From Pirellula sp. (lineage in GTDB: Bacteria > Planctomycetota > Planctomycetia > Pirellulales > PNKZ01): a stretch of DNA of 64,000 bases. The stretch's first letter is position 1. Each line of letters begins with the position of its first letter. The stretch covers positions 62,001 through 126,000 of the forward strand of contig PNKZ01000015.1 of the NCBI GenBank assembly GCA_013822735.1, written 5' to 3'. The notes under the pieces were generated by a model that was given only the letters and a program-made list of their open reading frames with translations, was not told where the DNA came from and did not search any database. Below are positions 51,974 to 61,880 of this stretch, one piece after another. A program made the translations under genes and the position numbers.

Positions 51974-52702
51974 ATGCCGTATCGAGCGGCCCTGTGTATT
52001 CTTCTTACTCTATTGCCGCTTGCACCTTCGCACGGCTTTGGGGACGCGCCGACCACGTTAGATGTCGACCAAGCGACGCTTCGAACGTTGCAAGAATTGA
52101 TCGGCCAATGGAAAGGAGTCGGCCAAGTGCGGCGCGGCTCCGCGAAAGGCTCCTGGATCGAGGTCGGCGATTGGGCATGGGATTTTACCGACGGTAAATC
52201 GGCCGTCGCATTCGCATCGCCTGCGAGCAAGCACTTCCGTGCCGGACGCATCACCGCCGGCGATCGACGAGAGATCCTCCTGCTCAAAGCACGCACCGCC
52301 GACGGCAAGGAACTCGCGTACGAAGGGGGCCGCCGCGACGACGGTGCCTGGGAGTTTCTCGCCGTCGACAAAACTCCTACGGCGCAGACTCCGAGCCGTG
52401 TAGTTCTTCGCCTGACGGCGGAAGGCAAGCGTCTCATCATGCTTCTCGAGCGGCGCCTCGGCACCGCCGACGATGCCTTCGCAACATTGGCCGAAATCGG
52501 TTACACGCGCGCAGGCAGCAATTTCGGTCAAGGGTCCGGCGGCCCGAAATGCATCGTCACCGACGGCGCGGGAACCATCGCCGTCTCGCACGCGGGCAAG
52601 ACGTACTATGTCTGCTGTTCCGGTTGCAAGGAACTCTTCGATTCCGAGCCTGAGAAAGTCATCGCCGACTATCAAGCTCGGATCGCGGCGCCGCACAAGT
52701 GA
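51974..52702 (+). CDS. Secreted YHS/TRASH-like metal-site protein
   Basis: A 242-residue exported protein; signal peptide MPYRAALCILLTLLPLAPSHG at the chosen ATG 51974. Residues about 25-190 are a beta-rich unknown domain (IGQWKGVGQVRRGSAKGSW). The C-terminal 50 residues resemble a YHS/TRASH metal-binding unit: GPKCIV, then TYYVCCSGCKELFDSEPEKVIADY. Cys in KC and CSGC are likely metal ligands. Such units bind copper, zinc or other metals in transporters and chaperones; here the metal is unknown. It follows the kinase gene by 97 bases on the same strand and is convergent with pepA. Confidence 0.78.
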   Translation: MPYRAALCILLTLLPLAPSHGFGDAPTTLDVDQATLRTLQELIGQWKGVGQVRRGSAKGSWIEVGDWAWDFTDGKSAVAFASPASKHFRAGRITAGDRREILLLKARTADGKELAYEGGRRDDGAWEFLAVDKTPTAQTPSRVVLRLTAEGKRLIMLLERRLGTADDAFATLAEIGYTRAGSNFGQGSGGPKCIVTDGAGTIAVSHAGKTYYVCCSGCKELFDSEPEKVIADYQARIAAPHK

Positions 52703-52727
52703 CCCGCGAAGTGGGCGAACGTCGAGG

Positions 52728-54188
52728 CTAAAAGGGCTGTTCGAGCAATTCCACAAGCGTACGGACCATGCAACCGCTGGCACCGCCGTCGGCCCAGGGG
52801 CGCGGCTTATCGTAGAACGCCGGACCGGCGATGTCCAAATGAACCCAAGGCGTCTCCCCGACGAATTCTTCCAAGAACTTCGCCGCCGTGATCGCTCCGC
52901 CCCAGCGCCCGTCGCCCGTGTTCTTGATGTCGGCAATCTCGCTACGAATATGCTCGGAATATTCGGGGAACATCGGCAATTGCCAGAGCGGCTCGCCTGC
53001 GCGACGGGCCGCGGCCAGCACGGCGTCGCACCATGATTGATCGTTGGAAAAGGCGCCGGCCGTCTCAGTTCCGAGCGCAACGACGCACGCCCCGGTCAGC
53101 GTCGCCAGGTCGACGATCCGCGCCGGCTTATGATCAAGGGCCACGTTCAAAACGTCGGCCAAAACGAGCCGGCCTTCGGCGTCGGTGTTCAATACCTCGA
53201 TCGTTTTACCGCTACGGGCAGTCAGCACGTCGCCCAGTTTCATCGCCGCGCCGCCGGTCATGTTTTCGACCAGCCCGACGAGCCCGATCAGATTGATCGG
53301 TAGTTTGAGCTTGGCCGCGGCTTGCATTACCGCGAGCACCGTGGCGGCGCCGGCCATGTCGCATTTCATCGTGGTCATCGAATCGGTCGGCTTGAGCGAA
53401 AGGCCGCCGGAATCAAACGTCACTCCCTTGCCGACAAGCGCCGTCGCCGGCTCGTTCTTCCCCCCGCGATACTCCAAAATCACTAGGCGCGGGGGCCGTT
53501 CGGAACCTTGCGAAACCGCAAGGAGCGAGCCGCAACGCTCTCGTTCCAGCCGAGCACCGTCCCAAACTTCGCAGGCAATACCGCTTTCCTCGGCAACTCG
53601 TTGCGCAGCCAGGGCGAACGACTCCGGATACATCGCATGCGGCGGTTCATTGACCAGGTGCCGAGCCAAGTTCATCGCTTCGCCGATCGCCTTACCGCGC
53701 GCCACCGATTTCACCTGATCGCCTGCCACGAGGATCTTGCCGGGTGCGTGGCGTTTCTTTTCTTTGCGATAGAGATCCTGGCCTGCGCTGCCGACAATCG
53801 CGCCTGCCGCCACGGCTGATTCCTGATCGATCGTCGGGCCTTCCGCCAGGAAAAAGGCAACCGATCCACGCGCCTTAGTGGAAAGACATCGGGCGGCGGC
53901 GGCGGCGGCGCGATACACCGTAGACGCGTCGCAGCGCGCAGCATCGCCCATGCCGACCAGGACGACAAGCGGCGCACGGACACCCGGTACCGAGTGTAGA
54001 GTAGTCAGCTCAAAAAGCTTACCGGTCGCCTCTTTCCTTTCCAAAAGTCCGCGTATGATTCCATGGCTCGCTTCGTCGATTTGGCGCGTCGATTCCGTAA
54101 AGGTTTCGTCGCTCCACAGCCCCACCACCACGGCATCGCACGCCAGTGAGGCAACGCTCCGACGATCCGTTTGAACTTCTACTTTCAT
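52728..54188 (-). CDS. pepA: Leucyl aminopeptidase (M17)
   Basis: A 486-residue cytosolic aminopeptidase of family M17 that removes N-terminal residues from peptides and usually works as a hexamer with two metal ions. Signature motifs are complete: VGKGVTFDSGG (metal and catalytic Lys), MKCDMAGAA and NTDAEGRLVLADVL, with the late IVDLATLTGAC. The N-terminal domain is the shorter variable macro-like domain typical of the family. Start chosen at ATG 54188 (MKVEVQTDRR); the frame beyond, up to 54377, is a non-conserved leader. It is transcribed leftward, convergent with the YHS-like gene and divergent from the Rieske gene over 223 bases in which I see nothing else. Confidence 0.96.
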   Translation of the reverse strand: MKVEVQTDRRSVASLACDAVVVGLWSDETFTESTRQIDEASHGIIRGLLERKEATGKLFELTTLHSVPGVRAPLVVLVGMGDAARCDASTVYRAAAAAARCLSTKARGSVAFFLAEGPTIDQESAVAAGAIVGSAGQDLYRKEKKRHAPGKILVAGDQVKSVARGKAIGEAMNLARHLVNEPPHAMYPESFALAAQRVAEESGIACEVWDGARLERERCGSLLAVSQGSERPPRLVILEYRGGKNEPATALVGKGVTFDSGGLSLKPTDSMTTMKCDMAGAATVLAVMQAAAKLKLPINLIGLVGLVENMTGGAAMKLGDVLTARSGKTIEVLNTDAEGRLVLADVLNVALDHKPARIVDLATLTGACVVALGTETAGAFSNDQSWCDAVLAAARRAGEPLWQLPMFPEYSEHIRSEIADIKNTGDGRWGGAITAAKFLEEFVGETPWVHLDIAGPAFYDKPRPWADGGASGCMVRTLVELLEQPF

Positions 54189-54411
54189 ACTCGTTTCATC
54201 CGATAAATGGGGGGGATTCGACGGACACAACCCGCGAGCGGCGGTGCATGACTTCGCTCTTCGAACGGTCGGGGCGTTTCTAGCGGCTGTTATACCAAAA
54301 ACAGAATGAGCGGAATCGGCACGGTAACTGCGTCGACAAAAACTCTTGGCTGGGAGGCCAATCAGAAGCTTCGTCAAGGACGCGTAGCCTTCTCCTTCGT
54401 CCGGGACAACT

Positions 54412-55464
54412 ATGAGTCAACTTAATCACTGGAATCCGGTCGCTTTATCGAGCGCCCTGGGTACGAAACCTCTCGGCATCAAACTATCCGGTCACGAAAT
54501 CGTGCTGTTTCGCAGCGCCGACGGCTCCCCGGGCGCCATAGACGATTCCTGCGTGCACCGACGAATGCGTCTGAGTTGCGGCACGGTCGAACGCGGCTGC
54601 CTGGTGTGCCCTTACCACGGCTGGAAGTTTCACGCCGACGGCTACGCGGAAAGCCCCGGCACTCCCCGCATGCGCGGCCGGACCGAATCTTACGACGTGC
54701 GCGAGGCTCAGGGACTTCTTTGGCTCAAGCCGCGCGACTGCGAAGCCGAGTTTCCTCGATTCAAAGAAGACGACTTCCATGCACTAGGGGCGATGCACCA
54801 CGTCGCAGAAGCGCCCCTGGAAGTAACGCTCGACAACTTCAGCGAAGTCGAGCACACGCCGATGACCCATAAGTTGTTCGGGTACGACTTGAACCGCATG
54901 GCCGAGGTGACGTGCGACGTGACGACCGATCACGATACGGCTCATTGCCGAACGGTCGGTCCGCACAAGCCGATCGATGCTTGGATTCGCGGCGTAATGG
55001 GGGTTGGTAAAAACGTCGAATTCGTCGACGAGTGGGACACCTACTATTCGCCGGTCCATATGGTGATCGACCATTCGCTACGCGACGTCGATACGGGCAA
55101 GCCGGGGCGCATCCAGTATCGCGTGCACGTCTTCTTCACCGAGATCGACGAGAAGCAAACCAACGTCTTCACCGTGCTCCATGTGAAATCGCATTTCCCG
55201 GGCCCGAAGCAAGGCATGCGGATCATCGGCCCTTGGATCAAGCGCTTTGCGAGCAACGAGATTGAATACGATTGCCAGATGCTCAAGCGGCTCGCCGACA
55301 CGAGTCCGGATCTCATTGGCTTGAAGCTTTCGCGCTTCGACAAACTCCTCCACATCAACCGCGAGCGCATCCAGCGTATTTATCGAGGGATCGACCTCCC
55401 GCCGATGCGCACCAGCTTGCTGGGAGATGCCGTGACGCAGAACCGCCAGGATCACGTGCATTAG
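54412..55464 (+). CDS. Rieske [2Fe-2S] ring-hydroxylating oxygenase alpha subunit
   Basis: A 350-residue oxygenase component. The Rieske cluster motif is CVHRRMRLSC with C47 and H49, paired with CLVCPYHGW with C66 and H69. A mononuclear iron site follows: D141, then EHTPMTH with H148 and H153. This is the VanA/phenoxybenzoate type of Rieske oxygenase, which demethylates or hydroxylates an aromatic or similar substrate. No reductase gene is adjacent, so the electron donor must be elsewhere. It ends 18 bases from the convergent mtnA gene. The substrate cannot be named from sequence. Confidence 0.9.
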   Translation: MSQLNHWNPVALSSALGTKPLGIKLSGHEIVLFRSADGSPGAIDDSCVHRRMRLSCGTVERGCLVCPYHGWKFHADGYAESPGTPRMRGRTESYDVREAQGLLWLKPRDCEAEFPRFKEDDFHALGAMHHVAEAPLEVTLDNFSEVEHTPMTHKLFGYDLNRMAEVTCDVTTDHDTAHCRTVGPHKPIDAWIRGVMGVGKNVEFVDEWDTYYSPVHMVIDHSLRDVDTGKPGRIQYRVHVFFTEIDEKQTNVFTVLHVKSHFPGPKQGMRIIGPWIKRFASNEIEYDCQMLKRLADTSPDLIGLKLSRFDKLLHINRERIQRIYRGIDLPPMRTSLLGDAVTQNRQDHVH

Positions 55465-55482
55465 CAGTCGTCGAGCGGTCGC

Positions 55483-56547
55483 CTACGAGATTCGGCGGCG
55501 AATGTTTTCGCCGGTGACGGGGGAAATAACGCCCCGTTCGCAGACGATGCCGCGTATCAATCGGGCAGGCGTGACGTCGAACGCCGGGTTATACACTTTC
55601 ACGCCGACGGGCGCAGTCTGTCGGCCGAAGCCGTGCGTCACTTCGCGCGGGTCACGCTCTTCGATCGGAATGCCGCAACCGTCGACAAGTGTTAAATCAA
55701 AGGTGCTTGAAGGCGCCGCCACGTAGAACGGCACGTCGTGCGCCGCGGCGAGTACGGCGACGCCATATGTCCCAATCTTGTTGGCCGTGTCGCCGTTCGC
55801 GGCGATGCGATCGGCGCCGACCACGACCGCTTGCACGCGACCTTCGCGCATTACTTGCGCCGCCATGTTGTCGCAAATCAGCGTCACATCGAAGCCGCGC
55901 CGCTGCAATTCCCAAGCTGTGAGACGAGCTCCCTGCAAGAGCGGCCGGGTTTCGTCGACGAACACCCGCAGGTGTTTTCCTTGTTCTTGCGCGGCGTAGA
56001 GCAGAGCCAGCGCAGTACCGTATTCACTGGTCGCCAACGCTCCGGCGTTACAATGGGTGAGCACGCCGTCGCCGTCGTTAAGCAAAGCCGCGCCATGCGC
56101 GCCGATCGCACGGCACATCGCGGCGTCTTCCTCGTGGATCCGCCGCGCCTCATCGAGCAACATCGATTGCAGCAACTCATGAGGAACGAGTCCGCGCTGC
56201 AACTCCGCGGATTGCCGCATCCGGTCGAGCGCCCAAAACAAATTCACGGCCGTCGGCCGGCTCGTGGCCAGATACCGGCAGGTTTCGTCGAGCCGAGCGA
56301 AGAAGTCCGCCTCGTTGAGGTCGACCGCTCCTTGCACGCCCAGACAGACGCCGTATGCGGCGGCAACGCCGATGGCCGGAGCGCCTCGCACGCGCAACGA
56401 ACGAATCGCCTCGAAGAGCGTCGCCGTGTCGCGACACGCGACATACTTCGCTTCCGTCGGCAAGAGCGTTTGGTCGAGCAGGTCGAGATAACCGTCGACA
56501 TCGCCGACCCAGCGGAGGGTGGCGAATTCCGTGTCGTTGCTACGCAT
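55483..56547 (-). CDS. mtnA: S-methyl-5-thioribose-1-phosphate isomerase
   Basis: A 354-residue MtnA that isomerises methylthioribose-1-phosphate to methylthioribulose-1-phosphate in methionine salvage. Signatures are intact: VRGAPAIGVAAAYG near the N-terminus, HCNAGALATS with the catalytic Cys, and GADRIAANGDTANKIGTY with the catalytic Asp. Length is normal. Start is ATG 56547; a GTG three bases earlier is an alternative. It is six bases after the UDP-glucuronate decarboxylase-like gene and probably translated from the same mRNA. No other salvage gene is in the window. Confidence 0.96.
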   Translation of the reverse strand: MRSNDTEFATLRWVGDVDGYLDLLDQTLLPTEAKYVACRDTATLFEAIRSLRVRGAPAIGVAAAYGVCLGVQGAVDLNEADFFARLDETCRYLATSRPTAVNLFWALDRMRQSAELQRGLVPHELLQSMLLDEARRIHEEDAAMCRAIGAHGAALLNDGDGVLTHCNAGALATSEYGTALALLYAAQEQGKHLRVFVDETRPLLQGARLTAWELQRRGFDVTLICDNMAAQVMREGRVQAVVVGADRIAANGDTANKIGTYGVAVLAAAHDVPFYVAAPSSTFDLTLVDGCGIPIEERDPREVTHGFGRQTAPVGVKVYNPAFDVTPARLIRGIVCERGVISPVTGENIRRRIS

Positions 56548-56553
56548 CACGAG

Positions 56554-57531
56554 TTAGTAGTTGGGAGTGGGCGGGCGATAACGCCGCATATCGAGCGAGC
56601 GGAAGTACTCGATCGTCTTTCCAAGGCCCTCGCTGAGCGGAACCTTCGGTTCCCAGTCCAACCACTTCTTCGCGAGCGTGATGTCAGGTTTGCGCTGCTT
56701 CGGGTCGTCCGACGGGAGCGGCTTCTCGATAATGCGGCTCTTGGTACCGGTCTGCTTGATCACGAGTTCGGCAAGTTCGCGAATCGTAAACTCGCCCGGG
56801 TTCCCAAGGTTTACCGGGCCGACAAATTCGTCCGGCCCTTCCATCATGCGAATCATGCCTTCGATCAGGTCGTCACGGAAGCAGAAGCTACGAGTCTGTG
56901 AGCCGTCGCCGAAGATTGTGATGTCTTGGCCGTTGAGAGCCTGGTAGATGAAGTTGGAGACCACGCGGCCGTCGAACGGATGCATGCCGGGGCCGTAGGT
57001 GTTGAAAATCCGGATGACGCGGATGTTCACCTTGTTCATTCGCCAATAGTCGAAGAACAATGTCTCGGCCGCGCGCTTACCTTCGTCGTAGCAAGCTCGG
57101 GTCCCGATCGGATTGACGTTGCCGCGGTACGACTCCGGTTGCGGATGAATTTCCGGATCACCGTAAACTTCGCTCGTGGAAGCTTGCAGCACCTTAGCGT
57201 GGCAGCGTTTGGCCATGCCCAAGATATTGATCGCCCCGAGCACCGACGTCTTCATCGTCTTGATCGGGTTGTATTGATAGTGGCCGGGCGCCGCGGGGCA
57301 GGCAAGATTGTAGATTTCGTCGACTTCGAGCCACAGCGGATGCGTGACGTCGTGCCGCAAGAGTTCAAAATTCGGCGAACCGAGCAAATGCGACAGGTTC
57401 GACTTCTGGCTCGTAAAGAAGTTGTCGACGCAGATGACGTCGTGCCCCGCCCCGACAAGTCGAGTACAGAGCAGGGAACCAAGAAATCCGGCGCCGCCGG
57501 TGACGAGAATGCGTTTAAGTTTACCGCCCAC
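56554..57531 (-). CDS. UDP-glucuronate decarboxylase-like SDR (UXS family)
   Basis: A 325-residue extended SDR closest to UDP-xylose synthases. It has the NAD-binding TGGAGFLGS (11-19), the catalytic Tyr and Lys in [12 protein letters not shown], and family-typical segments [12 protein letters not shown] and [14 protein letters not shown] makes UDP-xylose from UDP-glucuronate, feeding surface polysaccharide synthesis. A dTDP-glucose-type epimerase is the main alternative, but [10 protein letters not shown] favours UXS. It starts with GTG 57531, preceded by GGAG ten bases upstream, and is followed by mtnA six bases later. Confidence 0.9.
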   Translation of the reverse strand: MGGKLKRILVTGGAGFLGSLLCTRLVGAGHDVICVDNFFTSQKSNLSHLLGSPNFELLRHDVTHPLWLEVDEIYNLACPAAPGHYQYNPIKTMKTSVLGAINILGMAKRCHAKVLQASTSEVYGDPEIHPQPESYRGNVNPIGTRACYDEGKRAAETLFFDYWRMNKVNIRVIRIFNTYGPGMHPFDGRVVSNFIYQALNGQDITIFGDGSQTRSFCFRDDLIEGMIRMMEGPDEFVGPVNLGNPGEFTIRELAELVIKQTGTKSRIIEKPLPSDDPKQRKPDITLAKKWLDWEPKVPLSEGLGKTIEYFRSLDMRRYRPPTPNY

Positions 57532-57725
57532 GCTGCGTAAGCTCCGACATCGAAGATTGAAGATCGTAGAAGTGTCGAGCGATCATACGGAGACCGATCG
57601 AGTGTCGACGCAGGACGTCGGCACCGCCCCTTCGCAGCGGCGAACCATCAGTATAACATGAAGTATTGCGATGGAGCGGGCCTGATTTTTACACGTCTCG
57701 ACAAGTTCTCAGGGCGACGGCACGG

Positions 57726-60107
57726 ATGGACGACCCACTGTTGGCAAACCTGACACGAGCACAACAGGAAGCAGTCCTGCACGTCGATGGTCCGCTCCTC
57801 ATTCTCGCAGGGCCCGGCAGCGGTAAGACGCGGGTCGTCACGCATCGCATCGCCAACATGTTGCGAACGGGCATTCCTCCGCAACGCATTCTGGCACTGA
57901 CGTTTACGAACAAAGCTGCCGAGGAAATGCGTCGTCGCGTCGAGCGATTGGCCCCCGGCAAACAGGTTTGGGTAAGCACATTTCATCGTTTCTGCGCAAA
58001 ACTCTTGCGCGAACATGGCAGGCTCGTCGGTCTAGAAGAAAACTTTACGATTTACGACACGTCCGATAGCCAGTCGACGCTCAAGCGAACGATCGAACTG
58101 CTCGACATCGACACCGGGCATTTCACGCCGCAACAAATTGCCCACCATATTAGCTGGGCGAAAAACAACCTGATTCCCGCAGCGCAATACCAGCCGCGGC
58201 CGGGCCACCCGCTTGGAGCGATCGCCGCCAAAATCTATCCGGCGTACCAACAAGCATTGCTGCAAGCGAACGCCGTCGATTTCGACGACATGCTCCTCCA
58301 TGTGGCGATGCTGCTCCGCGAAAGCCCGGAGGTGCGCACGTTGCTCGACTCGCGCTATCGCTACATCATGGTCGACGAGTACCAGGACACGAACCTGGCG
58401 CAGTACGCAATCGTCCGCGCGCTCTCGATGGATTACCCGAACCTTTCGGTCACCGGCGATCCGGACCAATCGATCTATGGTTGGCGCGGGGCGAACATCA
58501 GCAACATTCTGGAGTTCGAAAACGACTACCCCGACGTCCACGTCGTGCGGCTTGAGCAAAACTATCGCAGCACGAAGGCCATTCTTAGGGCTGCGGCGTC
58601 GCTCATCGCTTACAACAAGCGCCGCAAGGAAAAGGACCTGTTCACCGACAATGGCGAAGGCAACGCCGTTCGCCTGACGACATACTTGAGCAATCGCGAG
58701 GAAGCGGAGTCGATTGCGGCCCGCATTGTGGCCGAGGTGCGCGCCGGTCGGCGACGCCCGCGCGACTTCGCCGTCTTCTATCGCGTGAACGCCTTGTCGC
58801 GGTCGCTGGAATTCGCGTTTCGCGACGCCGGGGTGCCGTATCAGATCGTCAACGGCGTCGAATTCTTCCAACGACAGGAAATCAAAGACGTCATGGCGTA
58901 CCTGCGGTTGCTCAACAACCCTTCCGACGACGAAGCGTTCTTGCGCGTCGTCAACACGCCTACGCGCGGCATCGGCAAGACTTCGCTGAAACGCCTCGCC
59001 GAATTCTCGCGCGCCCATCGGCAAACCATGCTCACCGTCGCCCGAAACGTCGAGCGGGTCGACGGCATCGGCAAGAAGCCCGCCGCGGCAATCCGCGAAT
59101 TCGCCGCGCTCGTCGACCGCCTCGCGCAGCTCACGCTCAAGCCGGTTGAAGAGTTGCTCGGGCACGTCTTGAGCGAATCGGGCTACCAAGCGCATTTGCA
59201 AGCCTCGGACGAAGCGGCCGATGAAGAACGGCTGGCGAACGTCGAAGAACTCCTCACCGTGGCCCGCAACTTCGACGAGCGCATCCCCGGCGAAGGCCGC
59301 CTGGAAGAATTCCTCGAAGAGATCTGCTTGGTCAACGACACCGACTTCCTCGACGGCGAAGAAGACCGCGTGACGTTGATGACACTGCATGCCTCGAAGG
59401 GTCTTGAGTTCCCCGTAGTGTTTCTCACCGCCGTCGAGCATGGGTTGCTGCCGCACGAACGGAGCCGCGAGCATCCGGACGAAGTCGAGGAAGAACGCCG
59501 GTTGATGTTCGTCGGCATGACGCGCGCTCAGGAAGAGCTCAACCTGAGTCTGGCTCGCTATCGGGAGTTTCGCGGCCAGCGGCGGTTGACGGTGCCGAGC
59601 CAATTCCTGATGGAGCTGCCTGTTGCGGAATTCGAACGCAACGAAGCTTCCGAGCGCGTTTGGGATACGTTTGCGGAATACCCGTCCACGAACGACGTCG
59701 ACGAACACGTGCACCCAGAGGCGCCCGACGCGGCACACTTCCAGCCCACCGCGCCGCACGGCGACGCTGCCGACGACGACGGCCCGGATCAGCAAAGCGA
59801 CGTGTCGTTCGATATCGATTCGTTCGACGCTCCTGCGACGCGTGCCACGAGTGCGCCCGCCCCGAGTTTCAGCCTGCGGACCGCCGCAGAGCTTGCCGGC
59901 CATGACGTCAAGATGCCGTTGCCGCCGGCCGTATCGCCCGACTTGTTTCATCAAGGTATGGTCGTGCGTCATCCGGAGTACGGTATCGGCAAGATCTTGG
60001 CGCTCAGCGGCGCCGGCGTCAAACGCATGGCGACGGTTTCGTTTCCTCCCGTGGGTCAAAAGAAGTTCATCCTCGCGCAAAGCCCGCTCCGTCCGGCAAA
60101 GGGTTAG
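57726..60107 (+). CDS. pcrA: PcrA/UvrD-type ATP-dependent DNA helicase
   Basis: A 793-residue superfamily 1A 3'-5' helicase for nucleotide-excision and mismatch repair and for clearing replication blocks. Motif I is AGPGSGKT near 29-36, motif II VDEYQDTN, motif III GDPDQSIYGWRGA, and motif VI is around VGMTRAQEEL. The C-terminal roughly 60 residues (FHQGMVVRHPEYGIGKI) form the Tudor-like extension known for PcrA, which contacts RNA polymerase. A disordered acidic linker of about 90 residues comes before it. Start chosen at ATG 57726 (MDDPLLANLTRAQQEA). It is divergent from the UXS-like gene over 194 bases, where I see no RNA gene. Confidence 0.96.
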   Translation: MDDPLLANLTRAQQEAVLHVDGPLLILAGPGSGKTRVVTHRIANMLRTGIPPQRILALTFTNKAAEEMRRRVERLAPGKQVWVSTFHRFCAKLLREHGRLVGLEENFTIYDTSDSQSTLKRTIELLDIDTGHFTPQQIAHHISWAKNNLIPAAQYQPRPGHPLGAIAAKIYPAYQQALLQANAVDFDDMLLHVAMLLRESPEVRTLLDSRYRYIMVDEYQDTNLAQYAIVRALSMDYPNLSVTGDPDQSIYGWRGANISNILEFENDYPDVHVVRLEQNYRSTKAILRAAASLIAYNKRRKEKDLFTDNGEGNAVRLTTYLSNREEAESIAARIVAEVRAGRRRPRDFAVFYRVNALSRSLEFAFRDAGVPYQIVNGVEFFQRQEIKDVMAYLRLLNNPSDDEAFLRVVNTPTRGIGKTSLKRLAEFSRAHRQTMLTVARNVERVDGIGKKPAAAIREFAALVDRLAQLTLKPVEELLGHVLSESGYQAHLQASDEAADEERLANVEELLTVARNFDERIPGEGRLEEFLEEICLVNDTDFLDGEEDRVTLMTLHASKGLEFPVVFLTAVEHGLLPHERSREHPDEVEEERRLMFVGMTRAQEELNLSLARYREFRGQRRLTVPSQFLMELPVAEFERNEASERVWDTFAEYPSTNDVDEHVHPEAPDAAHFQPTAPHGDAADDDGPDQQSDVSFDIDSFDAPATRATSAPAPSFSLRTAAELAGHDVKMPLPPAVSPDLFHQGMVVRHPEYGIGKILALSGAGVKRMATVSFPPVGQKKFILAQSPLRPAKG

Positions 60108-60218
60108 AAAATACATGTAGATGCCGACCGCTTGCCTCCGTTTTCTCATCTAGCGAATCGCGCCTGCGCATCTGCGGCAAGATTTAACGGCGAACGATCC
60201 CACGAACGAGAACGAACC

Positions 60219-61880
60219 ATGTATCGCACGCCGCTCGTAATTACGGCGATCCTGATAGCACTGGCGAGCTTGCTGCCGGCTCTTGCCCAACGCCCCGGTC
60301 CGCCGCCGGGCGGTCCCTTCCATCGCCCTCCTGCCGCGCGCGAAGTAGACAACACCGTCCCCCGCCGCAGCGCAAGCGAAGACCGCAAGGCGCAGCAAGG
60401 GCTCATCCACAACGCCGATCTGGAGATCGCTTCCGCGGGCGACAAGCTCCCGCTCGGCTTCGAAGCCGAAGGAGATTTTCGGTACAGCTACCTCGGCAAC
60501 CCTGCGACCGATCGCACCGGCTGGGGCGTCCGCTTTGCGTCGGGCGAAGACCTCGATGGCGACGGCTCGCGCCAAGCGCGCCTCACCTACACCGTGCGCA
60601 ACCTGCCAAGCGACGCAAGCCGGTGGTATCGATTCCGCATTCGCGCGTTGGCACAAGAAAAGTTCTCCTCCGCCAAGAAGCAACTCTACCTCAAAGCGGA
60701 GTTCTTTGCCGACGACGGCAGAAACTCCCTCGATTCGATCTCGCAAAACATCTACGGCTCGTTGGAACAACTGCGGCGCGACGTGCCGAGCGGCGCAACG
60801 GGCGATCTGGCGACCGCAATCTGGCGCGGCTATGCGATGGAGTTCCGCACGCCGTTTCCGGAAATCGATACGTTGAGACTGACCATCGGCTTCCGCGACG
60901 GCGACGGTCCGGCCCAGCGCGCCGAATTTCTCATCGACGAGGTCGACCTCGAGCAAATCCCCGAGCCGGCGGAGTACGTCGCCGCGGTCGCCGAGCGCTC
61001 CTCGCAACGGAGCACGCCGCGGCAGCCGCCGGCCTTGGCAAAGCTCGTGCCTCTCGGAGGTCGCTGGTATTACGATCCGCGCGAAGACGCCTCGCGAAAA
61101 ATTCCGAAACAGTTCGACCACACGAACGCCGATCGGCTCCACTACCTCACCGACCGCCTCGAAACGCCGTTCGCCGACAACATGTCGGCCTGGCTGCGGC
61201 GCGGCTACCTCGACCTCGGCGGCAACAAGCTCGAGCAAGATCGGTTCGTGCCGGACAATCTCGTGATCACCTTCACCGCCACGCAGATGGTGCTTCGGTC
61301 GCATAACATCCCGAACCATCCGACAGCCGTATTCCCCGACGCCGCGCGCGTGCTCGACGGCTCGCCAAACTTCATCCGCGAGCAGATCAGCACCTACTAC
61401 GTGCCGCTGGAGCCGCGTGAGAATCCGAAGCGCAAGGCCATGCTCGGCTACACGACGCGCGACGCCATGCCGCCGGGCCCCATCGGCGTCGCGGTTAACG
61501 GAGTCGTGTTTTTCGATCCGTACGACGCGGAAGCGGTCGAGGCGTTCTGGCGGCTCGATCGCTGCTGCGGCCATCCGAGCCCGATGCAGCAGTATCACTA
61601 CCACAAGTATCCCGTCTGCGTGAAGTCTCCCTGGTCCGACGACGGCACCGGCCATTCGCCGCTAATTGGCTTCGCATTCGACGGCTATCCGGTGTTCGGC
61701 CCGTACGAAGCCAAGGGAGTCATGGCAAAAGATTCCACGGAGAACCCGCTCAACGAATTCAACCTCCACACCGACCCGGCCCGCGGTCCGCACTACCACG
61801 TCACGCCGGGAAAATTCCCGCACATCCTCGGCGGCTACTGGGGCATTGCCGACCCGATGAACGCTCGCCGAGGCAGGTAG
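60219..61880 (+). CDS. Secreted YHYH-domain protein
   Basis: A 553-residue exported protein. The signal peptide is MYRTPLVITAILIALASLLP ending before QRPGPP, from ATG 60219. Residues about 75-240 are an unknown beta-rich domain like a discoidin-type fold. The C-terminal 300 residues hold the YHYH domain (PF14240): MQQYHYHKYPVC, then GFAFDGYPVFGPYE and GPHYHVTPGKFPHILGGYWG. The repeated His/Tyr clusters suggest metal binding, but family function is unknown. It is followed by a hairpin element and then the metallophosphoesterase gene on the same strand. Confidence 0.87.
   Translation: MYRTPLVITAILIALASLLPALAQRPGPPPGGPFHRPPAAREVDNTVPRRSASEDRKAQQGLIHNADLEIASAGDKLPLGFEAEGDFRYSYLGNPATDRTGWGVRFASGEDLDGDGSRQARLTYTVRNLPSDASRWYRFRIRALAQEKFSSAKKQLYLKAEFFADDGRNSLDSISQNIYGSLEQLRRDVPSGATGDLATAIWRGYAMEFRTPFPEIDTLRLTIGFRDGDGPAQRAEFLIDEVDLEQIPEPAEYVAAVAERSSQRSTPRQPPALAKLVPLGGRWYYDPREDASRKIPKQFDHTNADRLHYLTDRLETPFADNMSAWLRRGYLDLGGNKLEQDRFVPDNLVITFTATQMVLRSHNIPNHPTAVFPDAARVLDGSPNFIREQISTYYVPLEPRENPKRKAMLGYTTRDAMPPGPIGVAVNGVVFFDPYDAEAVEAFWRLDRCCGHPSPMQQYHYHKYPVCVKSPWSDDGTGHSPLIGFAFDGYPVFGPYEAKGVMAKDSTENPLNEFNLHTDPARGPHYHVTPGKFPHILGGYWGIADPMNARRGR

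Noticed and set aside
58032..60149. Open frame of 705 codons antisense to the helicase gene
   Set aside because: The helicase frame has all catalytic motifs; the antisense product is Arg/Val-rich without any recognisable domain.
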